From NCBI RefSeq assembly GCF_932526225.1, contig NC_064045.1:14936442-15000441 (forward strand): 64,000 nucleotides of DNA. Reading direction: 5' to 3'. Position 1 is the first letter of the stretch, and every line of letters begins with the position of its first letter. The notes under the pieces are model-generated. The model saw only the letters and a list, made by a program, of their open reading frames with translations, made no database searches and was not told the origin of the DNA. Shown in pieces: positions 21,479 through 32,890 of the stretch. This stretch comes from Nematostella vectensis. Taxonomy: Eukaryota > Cnidaria > Anthozoa > Actiniaria > Edwardsiidae. Position numbers and translations under genes: made by a program.

Positions 21479-23342
21479 TTTCGCTGCGCATGCGCATGTA
21501 GGCGATACACAGTCACTATCATCGGCTACTTGACTTACCTGTCATCAGAGTTTGACGAACGAATTTGAAATTAGAACTTACAAGGTACCCGTTATAAATA
21601 GGTTGTCGAGTTGAATAAACCCTCAAACCCTCAAGAGTCTCAATGTAGTACAAGATGCCCGACTTATACAGTACTCGAATTGGACGTGTTTCGTTTCTCG
21701 CAACCACAAAAACGTTATAATCTAAAATAGAAGCATTTAAAAGCGTGGAAAATACCATATAGGGATAAAAAAAACTGCTTCCTCTTTAAAGCAATTTCGT
21801 GTTTGTTCTCTCAAGTGAGTTTGAATAAATCTGAATATGTATATATGATAAAATGAAAAGGCAGTTCTTTTTTAGAACTGAGAATTTTTCCTAAGAATTC
21901 CCTCCCACACGCTATCTCCCTTTCCATTGCAGCAATATCAAAGTATTGTTACACCAACACCAATTTATTTCCTCATAAACCCACCGACACTTATGGGCTT
22001 CCTGTGTACCCACCGACACTAGCCTTTTGGGCTTCCTGTTGTTGCCAGTCGCTATAAGTCGTTATACATTCCATATCCGGTATGAAAGCCATCCGGTAAA
22101 GCCTGCGGATTTGGTGATTAGTGACAGAATTTAAAGAGGAACGACAAAAATCAAATTTAATTTTTTGCTTTTTATATGATGATTCACCGCTTCAAAAATG
22201 CTTACATATCCGTAAGACACTGGAACTTTCACACTAGACTTTCCGCGCTAAGTATACACGGCAGGTGGCAAAAATAAGTATCAAGCGTTAAGATTCTAGT
22301 CAGAATTTGCTTGACGCCTGACATTTCCTAGTTCACGTGCCGTGAATTACCTGCCCACGAGGGTGATATAATCTTTGGGGTAATTTCTTTTCGGATGTTT
22401 CATCAAAGGCTATCTTTACGGCTATTCTTCAAAGTACTTGAGGAAATCCTTAAGTTTCACCCGCTCTATTTCTTCCGCCCCGATTCACGTGCTCGGGAGG
22501 AAAACCCCAAACAAAACACGTGTAGCACGGGAACTACTACCCGCCCGCTTGCGGTGTTACGAGTTATGTTACGAGTACTATGTTACGAGTACTATGTTAC
22601 GAGTTATGTTACGAGTACTATGTTACTTTTACTTTTGTCGAAAAAGATTCCTTTGGCAAATGTCAAATGCAAAATAGAGGGATCAATTTATAAAAAAAAA
22701 TGATGAAAAAATAATAAATAATAAACTTAAATTCAATACGCCTACTTTCATTTCTGTTTTTAGCGCTTGCAAGCATTTCAAAATCACACCGGGAACTTTT
22801 CGGGGGAATGAGTGAAACAAAGTCAATAAAATAAAACAATTGAAATCAATAATCAATAAATAAAACACTCGAGTCGATAAATAATATTTCGCGTTTTCAC
22901 TTTAATTTTATAAATAAACAAGAAAGGTTTTCATTTGCGATTTTCTTTTTTTATTTCTACTACCACCGCACGTGTCTACAGAAACCAAGTCACGCGAGTC
23001 GTGAGTAGAATTCCCTCCAAGTAAGAGCAGAGGCAAGAAAAACAGAATACGGCTAATGGATACGTAATGGTGTACATACGGCCCTCAGGCTGTTCAAGTA
23101 ACCCGCACGAGATGTTTTATAACCAAAAACACGCAAACCTTTTCGACAAATATCTATAACAAAGCAACGAACGTCAACACAGACCGTAACAAGTAACACG
23201 CACAACAACAGTAACACGTACAACAACACGTAACACGTAACACGCACAGCAACACGTAACACGCACAGCAACACGCCCAGTTACAAGCACAGAGCATTGC
23301 ATTGATGAGCAGAGCATTGAATGATGGCATACCGAGAAAAGC
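21479..23342. other. intergenic; short GTTACGAGTA and CACGTAACA repeats
   Basis: Unique AT-rich sequence surrounds a small tandem block at 22555-22630 (units of atgttacgagtacta type) and a low-complexity block at 23165-23280 (gtaacacgcacagcaacac type). No gene is supported. A polyadenylation signal for HES is expected at 21614-21619. Confidence 0.5.
21614..21619 (+). terminator. candidate HES polyadenylation signal AATAAA
   Basis: AATAAA on the coding strand, 136 bp after the WRPW stop codon. Distance and strand fit a short 3' UTR. Confidence 0.45.
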
Positions 23343-24499
23343 TGTAGCGCCCGCAAATGTCATAATTACCCGCAAATCTAAGAAACACCCAAATGTAATA
23401 AGGTTATACCTGCAATTGTAATAAACCAGCAAATGTAATAAGGTGTTACCTGCAATTGTAATAAACCAGCAAATGTAATAAGGTGTTACCCGCAAATGTA
23501 AAATGGTTTAACCCGTAAGTGTAATAAGGTTATGAATGAAATATATTTTCAGTCATGCGCCGTTAGTTTTTAGCCTATTTTGGACAATAATTGATAAATC
23601 CAGGATGTAAAAGTGGACAATTTTATATCGTATAATTTTTCTATCGTGCCATAATTCATAACAGATTTGAGGGGTTACAGATCGCATCTATTTTTCTAAA
23701 ATATTTATAAACTTAATTCTAAAATATTTTAACAAGTTCACGAAAAATAAAAGGTCTTCGGCAACTACCGCAATTAGGAATAAGATAGCATATTGCAAAA
23801 GTGGTGATATTTGCGATATATACTATCCGCTCACCTGTTCCATTGGTCGTTGCTATATCACAATTGCAGAGAAAAGAAACTAGCGGTCGTTGGCGATCAA
23901 TGATCAAAAGCCATATAACTGAAAACATTGTGAACTAAAGTAAATTTTTTTTTTTTTTTTTATTATTATTATTTAAAAGCAGGTTCTGATAATACGTCTT
24001 AAGCTGTCCCGTTTTGTTTTCTTTTTTATCCCCAACGACTACTTGTTTCTTTACTCTGCAATTGTAATATAGCAACAACCAATAAAGCACGAAAAAAAAG
24101 TTCGTCGGATAGTATATACATATTTTATAGTATATCACAAATTTCACAACATTTGTAATATGCTATCTTATTCCTAATTTTACTGTGGTCGATGAAGACC
24201 TTAGAGCTATCATTTTCTTTCTCGTGAACTTTTTATAAATGTTTTAGGAAAAAAAATTGTTGAGTTTTAACTCAACTGGAGGGGTTTAAAAAACCCTCGA
24301 ATTAATTATGGCAGATACAGAAATCATACGATATAAGAATTGACGATGCTGAATTTATAAATTATTGTCCGTAATAGGCTTAAAACTAACGGTGCCTGAA
24401 TAAAAATAAATGTTTAATTTCATTCATAACCTTCTACATTTGCGGGTTATACAATATTACATTTGCGGGTAAAACCTTATTACATTTGCGGGCGCTACA
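23343..24499. mobile_element. 1.16-kb fold-back DNA transposon, non-autonomous
   Basis: The ends are perfect inverted repeats: TGTAGCGCCCGCAAATG at the left and CATTTGCGGGCGCTACA at the right. AAGC flanks both ends (23339-23342 and 24500-24503), a candidate target duplication. Subterminal copies of cccgcaaatgtaataaggt occur several times at the left and inverted at the right. Deeper inside, 23695-23805 is complementary to 24146-24250 (for example attaggaataagatagcata and its inverse), so the arms span several hundred base pairs. The centre is AT-rich without a transposase frame, so mobilisation would need an enzyme supplied elsewhere. Confidence 0.8.
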
Positions 24500-25189
24500 A
24501 AGCAGCCAGAAAAAGTGCAATTTGTTCCTGTCGCTGTCGAACTGTTGTTATTGTCTATTCTTTTGTATGGCAATAAATTCGATCTATAAATTAAGATAAT
24601 ATAAACCAAATTATTTCTGATTTAGAAAAACATGTTTTCAAGTTATCGCACATTATGCTGACCTAAAAATTTAATATTTTCATTTAATTGATTAATTCAA
24701 AATTAAGTTCAATTTCCATTTACCTTTTATTCGCACTTTAAACAATGAGGCCTTTTCGTGAATCTCTTGAAAGCACGTACTGCTTTACTTTAAGAGTGTA
24801 ATTATCTTAGAATAATAAAAGCAAATTGTTTGCCTAATGAAAGTATGAAATTTGTTATTGTACAAAAGCGATATGTTACATAATAGATACTTGTTATACC
24901 ACCCCTAGCAGATATTATTTAAGTATAAATACGCTACTGCTGGATTACCAGAATGTGATATTTTTATTAAACAAGTTTTATTTCACGAATACTATTCACA
25001 AATATTTACAACTCGACCAATTCGCCTATGTTGGCTTCCTCTTATATATTATTCAAATGCTAATTTCAAGCTGTCATATTGTAAATGAATAAACACAGTT
25101 TCTTATTTTCTTTCTGAACATTGTATTTTACTTTTTTTTTCATTTTCTCTCATCAAATGGCAATAGATAAATCAAGTTAATTGTCTTTT
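24500..25189. other. intergenic, nothing recognised
   Basis: AT-rich unique sequence between the fold-back element and the downstream end of the next minus-strand gene. It probably includes that gene's 3' UTR. Confidence 0.5.
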
Positions 25190-26569
25190 TCACTTGAATT
25201 TCCATTGATTGTTTTTCTCATTTTCTCTTATCAGGTCTTTGTGTTGTCTCCTGTATTTTTTCATTAAATTATTGTTCAATATCGTGGAAAATCTGTGCTC
25301 CTTTCCCCCCACGTTATTGGCTTGTGTCCCTGGAGGCTTTATTTCTCGGTTGATATTCGGCAAAGTGATCGAATCAAACGAACACTCCAAAGTAATGTCT
25401 TGTATTGTGCCCCGAGCGCTTCCAGACTTGCTATCCTTGCGGCTGTTGTTTGGACGATTAGTGTGTTTTCGCTTCTTCGTGTTGCTTTTGGGTTTATTCT
25501 CTTTGTCGTTTCGTTGGGGTTTCACTCTTGCCGATGTGTTTTGCAGTCTTGTCCCTGTAGACCAGTCTTCCTTCTCCCATATCCACGATCTAAAGTACTT
25601 TTTCGTATCGAACTTTTGCCTTAGGAGCTCCAAATCGAGATCAATAATCTTTTTATTTCTAGAAGCTTCTTGTTTCTTTTCAATTCTAATACTGTAGACT
25701 GGTATATTAGAGCCAGGGAAACTCGATTTAGGTTTCCAGTAGGAGGAAGGATAGTACGATTTAGATAAAAAACGCGAGTTTAGTTCAAACCTCTGGCTAT
25801 ATACCGAAACACGCGTATCTCTTGGCCCTTTCTTATCTTCCTTATCTCGACCATTACTTGTAGCTAGCTCTAGTATCTCGCGTTTCTCCAATTCATCGAC
25901 TCTTGGAGCATTTGTTGCGGTGTGTTTAGCGCTATGAGGCTTCGGCTTTCGCAATCCAAACGCATCTATCTCAGCAAAGTTTGGACACGATGTACTAGAT
26001 CTCCGAGACAACAGTTTTTGGTGTTCAATCTTGTCGCTTTTTTCAACACGGCCGTCAACATGTGTCGTATTTGAACCGTGTTCATTTTTTCCCGACGATT
26101 TCTTGCTTCTTCCAATCCTTTTCCCCCATAAGGAAGTCTTTATGCTCTCACAGTTTTTAAGTTGTTCCTCCGCCATGAAGGAAAAAGGCTTTTGTAGAGG
26201 GAAATCTCGCACAAATGAGTCCACCCTCGGATCACCGCCTTCGTGCGACAAAACGTCCTCGCAGTCTGAATCTACTTTGACGCTGCATCTTTCCAAATTC
26301 AAGTCACCGCAAACTGACAAAAAGTCGTATTCATCCTCCCAACAGCTCATTTCTATTGTTCTAGACAAAAAGTCTTCGTTATCTAAAGGAATAGAACATA
26401 GCGTTGACTCTTTCTCCTTAGAAGTGTTCATAATGTTGTCTGTTTGAGAGGTGCCGTGTTCTGAGCTCTCGCACGATGAACTCTGTTTATCCGTGTAGAG
26501 CGGAAGAACATCGTTGTTTAATAGCCGTAAGTTTGACACCCCGTGTTCCGATAAAGGGTATAATATCAC
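25190..26569 (-). CDS. uncharacterised basic, low-complexity protein (one large exon)
   Basis: A long open frame with normal codon variety ends at a stop at 25190. The frame opens after a TGA just above 26569. The first ATG is at 26431 (MNTSKEKESTLCSIP), giving 413 residues, and I prefer that start. A strong donor word on the same strand (CCGCAG|GTGAGC, 26570-26580) suggests an upstream exon spliced past this region to an internal acceptor instead. The protein is acidic near its start and very basic in the last 150 residues (KKRKHTNRPNNSRKDSKSGS). It has SRRSSTSCPNF, SWIWEKEDWSTGTR and ITLPNINREIKPPGTQ. No domain is recognised, and it is probably largely disordered with possible nuclear localisation. 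The neighbouring minus-strand gene at 30317-31673 is similar in composition, but I cannot show homology. Confidence 0.6.
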   Translation of the reverse strand: MILYPLSEHGVSNLRLLNNDVLPLYTDKQSSSCESSEHGTSQTDNIMNTSKEKESTLCSIPLDNEDFLSRTIEMSCWEDEYDFLSVCGDLNLERCSVKVDSDCEDVLSHEGGDPRVDSFVRDFPLQKPFSFMAEEQLKNCESIKTSLWGKRIGRSKKSSGKNEHGSNTTHVDGRVEKSDKIEHQKLLSRRSSTSCPNFAEIDAFGLRKPKPHSAKHTATNAPRVDELEKREILELATSNGRDKEDKKGPRDTRVSVYSQRFELNSRFLSKSYYPSSYWKPKSSFPGSNIPVYSIRIEKKQEASRNKKIIDLDLELLRQKFDTKKYFRSWIWEKEDWSTGTRLQNTSARVKPQRNDKENKPKSNTKKRKHTNRPNNSRKDSKSGSARGTIQDITLECSFDSITLPNINREIKPPGTQANNVGGKEHRFSTILNNNLMKKYRRQHKDLIRENEKNNQWKFK

Positions 26570-29500
26570 GGCTCACCTGCGGAGTTTCTATGGCAACACC
26601 CTTTACATATACTCTACATTAAACGGTCTGTAGGGTGTTTATTGCACGTTTAATAAAAGGCCTCAGTTTGTCTATTTGGGAGTAAAATATTAAGTTAAAG
26701 ATGTTACTTGCGTCTATATGTCTTCAGCGAATGTCTTTAAGTCGCATTAGAATAGATTACATAACAAAGACGTTTAAAGCCAAACAAGTTTTTCAAAAAA
26801 TAACATATCATTTTATTACCATAGTTTTCCTTCCATACACTTTTTTTTCCTATTAAATATTTAGGGTAGCTAAAATATCAAAAATATCGCAACGAAGATT
26901 TTGGTATGGGGTAGGAATACAGAGTGTAACTAGCTGTCTTCTGTTATCTTTTATAATGTTTTCGAAAAATGTTAAAACGTTAAATACGTTAATTTCACAA
27001 ATGTTTTTACATTTTAGAACGCTAAGTGAAGGCGTTAACGACGTGAGAAAAACTAACTTATGTTGTTTCAGGCCAAGAACGAGAGTCAGTGATTTAATAT
27101 TTAAATGAATTTGACATGAGATTTTTGTAAACATTCAATCACTACCTGTTTCCTTCTTTTTCGGTAAAAATCCATTACAATGTTATTTAAAGCCTGGACA
27201 TCAAGACATAAAGACTAAAATAATTAGTTGACGTTTTAATTAGACGACCTTAACAGAAGAAAATTTGAATGACAACCCACGGGTTTGCATCCCATATCTG
27301 AAGGAATCTACAATCAAAACAAGAAACTCAAATTCAAAACCCATCATCAAAGTGGTAAAAAAAACTTTTGTTGCTTGCAGTCCTTGAAGGTAACAGTTTT
27401 TACAAAGCAAAAAGTATATTGTTGATGATATAATACAATATAACAGGCTAACGATCCCCCGGGGACAAGACACATCCAAAAGATATTACAGGTATTGTCG
27501 GAAATAGTTCGTATGCCGGAGGTTAAGCGCAAAAATGTCAAAGAAAAAAAAGTGTACTTTTGTAAGGGGTGTCTTCTAAGCCTCCGTTCAAGCGACGAAA
27601 TGAAATGAGAAGAAAGGCGAGTTTAGGTTAGTAACACTCTTTATTGATAAGAAAATCAATTTTAGAAACACTCTAGTATATGATATCAAATGAGCATTTT
27701 TCTTTTTAAGAAGAAAATGGATTTTAAAAGCCCTCGAGACTTTCTTTGTTTTTAACGTACATATTCAATTTCTCAAGTCTCAGCATCGAAGTGTTTGTGA
27801 GCCAGTTGTTATTGTACGCGCGTTCCACTACTACCTTCGGTACGCACGTTCTACTGTAGATTAAAGATACGATTGAGACATAAACACTAATCGGCCACAT
27901 GGTCGGACTTGGCGCATCAACAACAACAACAACAACAACAACAGGTTTAATAACAGGGAAACAGGCCTAACAGGAAAAACAGGCATAATAACAGGAAAAA
28001 CAGGGTTTAATTTTTCTTAATTTGTTCGCTTTTTCATCTCTAGAACTTTGCAAGTCCGATAATTTCCACGTAAACTTGCAGGAATTCGTGTTTACTACGT
28101 TTTTGCTGGCAGTTATCTTGTAAATGGAGCCTAGTCCCCAACGTTTTAGAATATCACAGGTCTCCCGCACGCTCGCCCCAGGCTCTTTTAGACCATTTAG
28201 AAAAATGACAGCCATTGATTGCGTTTTGTTGGAGAGTCGAGCAACTGAAAATAAAACTCTTGCAATGATTTTTTTTTACCAAAACATTATTTGAAGGTTT
28301 TAGGTTGGGCAATGATGCACAAGTATTTAATGGTTTGCTTTGTTCTCTGATGTAAAGGCATTGCATATCAGTCAATCTTGTTTTAAACTGTCGTTTTTCC
28401 ACAGGTAGCCTAAGCTCTTTATTGTCCCTAATGATATTTACGGTAAACATAGGATTCAAGATTCACTCTTACCAGAACGAAGTGAAAGGTAGGCAAGTAA
28501 TTTTGGACATACCTCACGTTCCGTCCTCAAAAACAAATTTCCCCCGCTTAATCCCGCTCAAATCACGGCGACATTCTCACAGATAGTTGGAGTCCAACCA
28601 GCCCAAACCTCGGCACCACACGATTTTCCATTGCAGAGGAATCCGTTAGAATATTCGTCTTTTTGTCGTCGTAATATGCTTGACCACAATAAATTTGGCA
28701 ACCGTCAAAATTGCCTCGTCCCCGCGAGCGCAAAAACATCATCTGTACCTGTGGCTGCGTAGGTTTGGTAAGGGTAAAAAAGGTTCCTAACTAGTATTTC
28801 TCTGCCCGGATATATGCTTACCGTGGTTATATCCCTTTTCATCGGCTTATTTTGGAAAGTTATTCAATAGCAAAGCGATATTTTCGAACAAAAGTTATAA
28901 ATTACGTAACAAACTCTGTAGATGACAGTTATCTCGAGAATTCTTCAAACACATTTTCTTCCAATTTATGAAAACAATAACAAAGATGTGCCTGACTGTG
29001 TCTACAACGGCCGTGTTAGAGAGTTTTTAATTTAAAGTTTCAGGTAACCTTACAAACAAATTATCATGAAAAAATTCGTTACTTAACAAATAGATGCATT
29101 TTTTGCGTGAGTCTGTCATCTAAGGGAGCAGTCATTTATTACTGGGGTGGGGGGCGGCGAATATGTAGGGGAGGGGGCTATGTTTTTTGGGCGCCGATTT
29201 AGGGGGTGGGGTCACATTTTTGGGGGCTGTCATTAGACGGAGGTCACATTTTTGGGGCTGTCATTAGACGGAGGTCACATTTTTTGGGGGCCGAATTTAA
29301 GTCTGGTTTTAATATAATACTGAGCAAGAGAGTCATTGTTCAAATGTAAATTTTATTCAGTTCACAATGTTTCCTACTATTGTATATCTAGTTCCATATT
29401 TTTCAGGTACAAATCTTGTCTTTATATAAATAAATTTTGAGAATCCCTCTCATGGTTGACAGACAAAGCTGCCCGTTCTAAAATCAGTTAAACAAAACGA

Positions 29501-30316
29501 ATACTTTAAAATGTATCGAAACCTAGAATGTCTTTGTTAATGTCGTCGTCGTCGTAGTCGTATCTAGCGACACCGGTATTTGTTGTTTATCTCTGTGCCA
29601 CTTTTAAACTAGGGAAGTGAAGATTCATACATAAATTAAATAGGACAAAATTGCCATGCTAGCTGATCTCTATTTTAGTAAAGTTTATATTCAGTTTATA
29701 CTCAGTATGCATATCAAGTCTCTGTGGTTTTAAAGAGATATAATTATTGAATATAAAAATGTGGAGGTGGTGGTGCAAATTTCTGGGCGCCCGATCTATG
29801 TGTGTGTGTGTGGGAGGGGGGGGGGGGGGGGTCACGATTTTTGGGCTTGGATTTGAGGGGGGGGGGGCAAATTTTTTTAGCCCAGGGTTTTGCAAAATGC
29901 TTGCCCCCCCTCCCCCCAGTAATTAATGACCGCACCCTAATAGGTTCATAACCAGGGGGGTGGCGTAGGGGGTCCGGCCCCCCCTTTTAGCAGCCAAAAA
30001 TATAGTAAATGTATGAGAAATTATATAAAACCCTTTTGGCCCCCCTCCTGTTGAAACTCTTGGCTACGCCGCTGATAACTAACGTCACACCGTGTCATGA
30101 ACAAAAAGTTCACATCGAGATGTTTGGATAGAAAACATCTCAATGTCTTCAGGACAAGTTTGTGTATGCCGCATCGCACTTTCCCAAGTAGATTCCCCAG
30201 ATTCGCGACTGTGTACAAGCCGTCTTTTGATTAGTTTTTACACAATTCCAAATTAGGTGAAAAAGTGGGTTATTTAGCCAGGGCAGTAGCAGAGGAGGGC
30301 CGTCCGTCTAAGCTGT
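26570..30316. other. intergenic between two unknown minus-strand genes
   Basis: Contents noted: a (CAA)n microsatellite at about 27917-27942; a dispersed 50-bp repeat at 28164-28216; a G-rich block at 29140-29300 with a 34-bp direct repeat (ggaggtcacatttttggggc type); further G-runs at 29815-29870; and a degenerate interspersed-repeat tail at about 29955-30075. Short open frames at 28154-28459 and about 28560-28737 on the minus strand have no recognisable homology. Confidence 0.5.
28164..28216. repeat. dispersed repeat, copy 1
   Basis: The sequence ctcccgcacgctcgcccca followed by a gctcttttag block and agaaaaatgacagccatt is matched at 43210-43262 inside a Cav3 intron, in the same orientation with about 80% identity. 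It is probably a fragment of an interspersed element. Confidence 0.6.
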
Positions 30317-31673
30317 CTATGCATCTTCTTGGATTTTAGGTTTCGACGTGTTAGTCGCCTTCAGTCTAACAACGGCGGGAGGTAGTTTTTCATAAAACTG
30401 TGTTCCTTTTGCCTGGAGGAAAGGGAATATTATAGACTTACTCTACTTTGCGAGGTATATAAGCCCTTTTCTAGGCTTGGAGGCAAAAGCCAAAGGCATA
30501 TTATACAACTCGTACTTTGCTGTTATATCAGCTAAGCTCTTAGGCTTGGAGGCAAAGTCAAACAAACTCACCTGGGCTATAATGCTAAATGAGTACTGTT
30601 ATCTTAGGGATATAATCTATTAATATACATAATTCACTGTTTAGTTCGTGAGTATACCGTTATATCATCAGCTATATTCTAGGCTTGGAGGCAAAGTCAA
30701 ACAAACTCGCTTGGGCCGCCCGCGAATACTGCATCAGTACAGGTTTTGGCGGTAAATATGTCATATCTCCGGCGGAATATTTCGCTCTAAGCGTGCACCT
30801 GTTGGCCTCTATGGGCGGCAGATTACCCGCTTCGTTGCTCATGTTTTCCTTCGCCACGGCGTCTATCACATCAGCGGCGCGATACGAGCAAGTCTTGCTG
30901 TAAATGTCCAAGTTCTTCATGTCGTATTCCTGGTAATCTTCATCGACCTCGTCCTTTGTATCCCGTCTACTCATGACGCATCGCAAAGCACGCCTTCCTT
31001 TCGCGCTAAGAATAAAGTTCTTAGGAGCTTGGTTTCGTCTAACCATACTAACTTCTTTCCCTTTGGTTGGAAATGAAGCTGGGGAATAATTCTTTTTTTG
31101 GCTCTTTGGAAGATTTTGTAAATCAGCCGTTAGAGAATATTTCCTGACGCTCTTTGGCACGCTCTGTGATTCTTTCACACTTTCGTCCTTATTAGAATTT
31201 CTCAACTCCTTCGGAAATCCCCTATCTGCTGAAGCATGTCTCGAGGATTGTCTTAATAACATCAATTTCTGCCTTCTCTCAATATCTTCTGCTTTCATAA
31301 CCTCGCAAGTTTTATCCTCTTTCTTTAAATTACTGCATTTCGTTCCGTGCATGAAAAGTGAACCGTGTTGTAGCGTTGTCAAGGAGCCATAACTATCTGC
31401 CCACATCCCACTGTGAAGTCTCGAACTCATAAATGTACTGTTGACATTTCTATTGGAATTAGGACGGGCTGAATCATCGCCCCCATTTTTCAAAACCTGT
31501 CGATTTTCAGGCTGCAAAAACTCCTTGGTATTCTTGTGGTTAGCTAAAGAAGAGCTCTCCTTAACTGAACTTAAACCAACTCCTTTCAAGCTTAAACTTT
31601 CAATAGAGTCCTTATGTGGGTGATCCACGGTTTGCGGAGATGCGTCATTAACACAAACCGCCATCGAACTCAT
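30317..31673 (-). CDS. uncharacterised protein, two exons, candidate GC-AG intron
   Basis: Exon 1 is 30711-31673, starting MSSMAVCVNDASPQT. If it read on, it would stop 11 codons later (FDFASKPRI). A downstream segment, 30317-30412, has a strong acceptor (CTTTCCTCCAG) and continues in phase as AKGTQFYEKLPPAVVRLKAT and then TSKPKIQEDA. Joining them needs the non-canonical donor CAA|GCGAGT. The result is 352 residues, rich in Ser/Lys, with LPPIEANRC and MTYLPPKPVLMQYSRAAQ near the end. No domain is recognised, so function is unknown. A tandem copy of the exon end within the intron carries a consensus CAG|GTGAGT. The single-exon alternative ends at about 30678. Confidence 0.6.
30470..30710 (-). 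repeat. partial tandem copies of the exon end/donor of the 352-residue gene
   Basis: The segment ctaggcttggaggcaaagtc, then aaacaaactc, occurs at 30680-30710 over the exon boundary. It recurs at 30539-30572 and, truncated, at 30473-30495. The copy at 30539 ends with CCCAG|GTGAGT on the gene strand, whereas the boundary copy reads CCCAA|GCGAGT. Confidence 0.75.
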
Positions 31674-32890
31674 TTTAACAAAAGCGACGTAAACATCCAA
31701 TCCTCTTAAAGTTAATTAGACTTTGCTTTTTTCACTGCTATTTTCAGAAAAAGGGAAATTACTTGCCTCTAGTGAATAAATAATCTCGTCAAATAATGCT
31801 ATCCCGTCGAGGAGTTCAAATATGGTAATTGTCTCGATGTGATGGATTTTTAACTTTCTATAACACCTGTCAAGACATGTGATCAGCCAGAACTGAGTCA
31901 GCCGTCTGAAGCTCCATGGCAACGGCGACTCAAAGAGACGCACTCGCGTGGTCTGTTAGATTGAATGACACAAAAAAGTCGCGTCAAATTGTAAAAAGTC
32001 GCATTCTATATTTTGTTAGCTATAACTCGCTAAGAACAATTTTTTTTGCCTTATTTAACGTTAGATGACTTGTTTGGACATTAACTACTTTGAAGAAGAA
32101 TCGGAAAGTTATAGCAATCCATTTCTCCACGAAGTAATCGTCGAAAGAGTTGTCATCGTAGTAAATAAAGAAAGGTCCTCGGAGAAGCGAAGTATTTTTC
32201 TGTGTTTGCTCGACAAACAATGCGCACGGCACAATATAATTAGTATTCACGTGCATGCGATAATTACGCACATGCTATTGTCCTTCCCAAGGGACCCCAG
32301 GCACCCAGATAGACCTCAATATTTTTCACAATACGTCACAGCGAGCTGTGTGTGGCGTAACCGTATAAGACTTAGGTCTTAAGGGCTAGGAACCTGGTTA
32401 TTGCCTCCCTATTAATGCGCGGGTGCCTCGGTACCTGTGTGTTACACAGTTCGCTAGATAGCGGTGCTGGGGCCGAAATCTCCAGCTTAGCCGTAAAGCT
32501 TTAGCTGCCATACGGTGATTCAGCGGATGTCTGGATGTATGGTCTATTTTTCTTTTCAGCACATGCTTTACAAGTTCGATCCTAGATCAATGTCCATTTT
32601 TTTTTAAAACGTATTTATTTATATTTAAAAATTTTCTCCATCTCACTGTTTATCATTTACATGTTATCTCAAGTCTTCTCTTCTCTTATAGAGCTCTCGT
32701 CATTTCCGGTATTATTCTTGGTTATCACGTGACACGTGTTGTAGTACACCTAGTAGCAGACAGACATTGCTCTAGGGGAGGGGGGAGGGGATACCCCCTT
32801 GTCGGGACTGGTCTAGGTTTATCGCAGCAACTCTAAAGCTCGCAATTTTAAAGATACCGAGTAAAGTTCTTCCTAATATCTGAAGGGTAC
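31674..32890. other. intergenic / 3' flank of Cav3
   Basis: This holds the upstream region of the 352-residue gene and the 3' UTR of the Cav3 gene. Minus-strand frames at 31716-31943 and 32020-32271 lack homology and start codons in context. A G-run lies at about 32777-32790. No gene is supported. Confidence 0.5.
32614..32619 (-). terminator. candidate Cav3 polyadenylation signal AATAAA
   Basis: AATAAA on the minus strand, about 270 bp beyond the Cav3 stop codon at 32891. It fits in strand and distance only. Confidence 0.35.

Noticed and set aside
25209-26447. Plus-strand frames of 109-162 codons
   Set aside because: Shadows of the minus-strand unknown gene, with hydrophobic bias typical of antisense frames.
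28154-28737. Minus-strand small frames including one starting MMFLRSRGRGNFDGCQIYCG
   Set aside because: Short, no recognised family, and no consistent exon structure. The left part overlaps a dispersed repeat. I left them out of the gene list.
32280-32530. G+C-richer stretch that looked like a tRNA-derived SINE
   Set aside because: I could not fold a cloverleaf or find A and B box spacing by eye, so it is not called.
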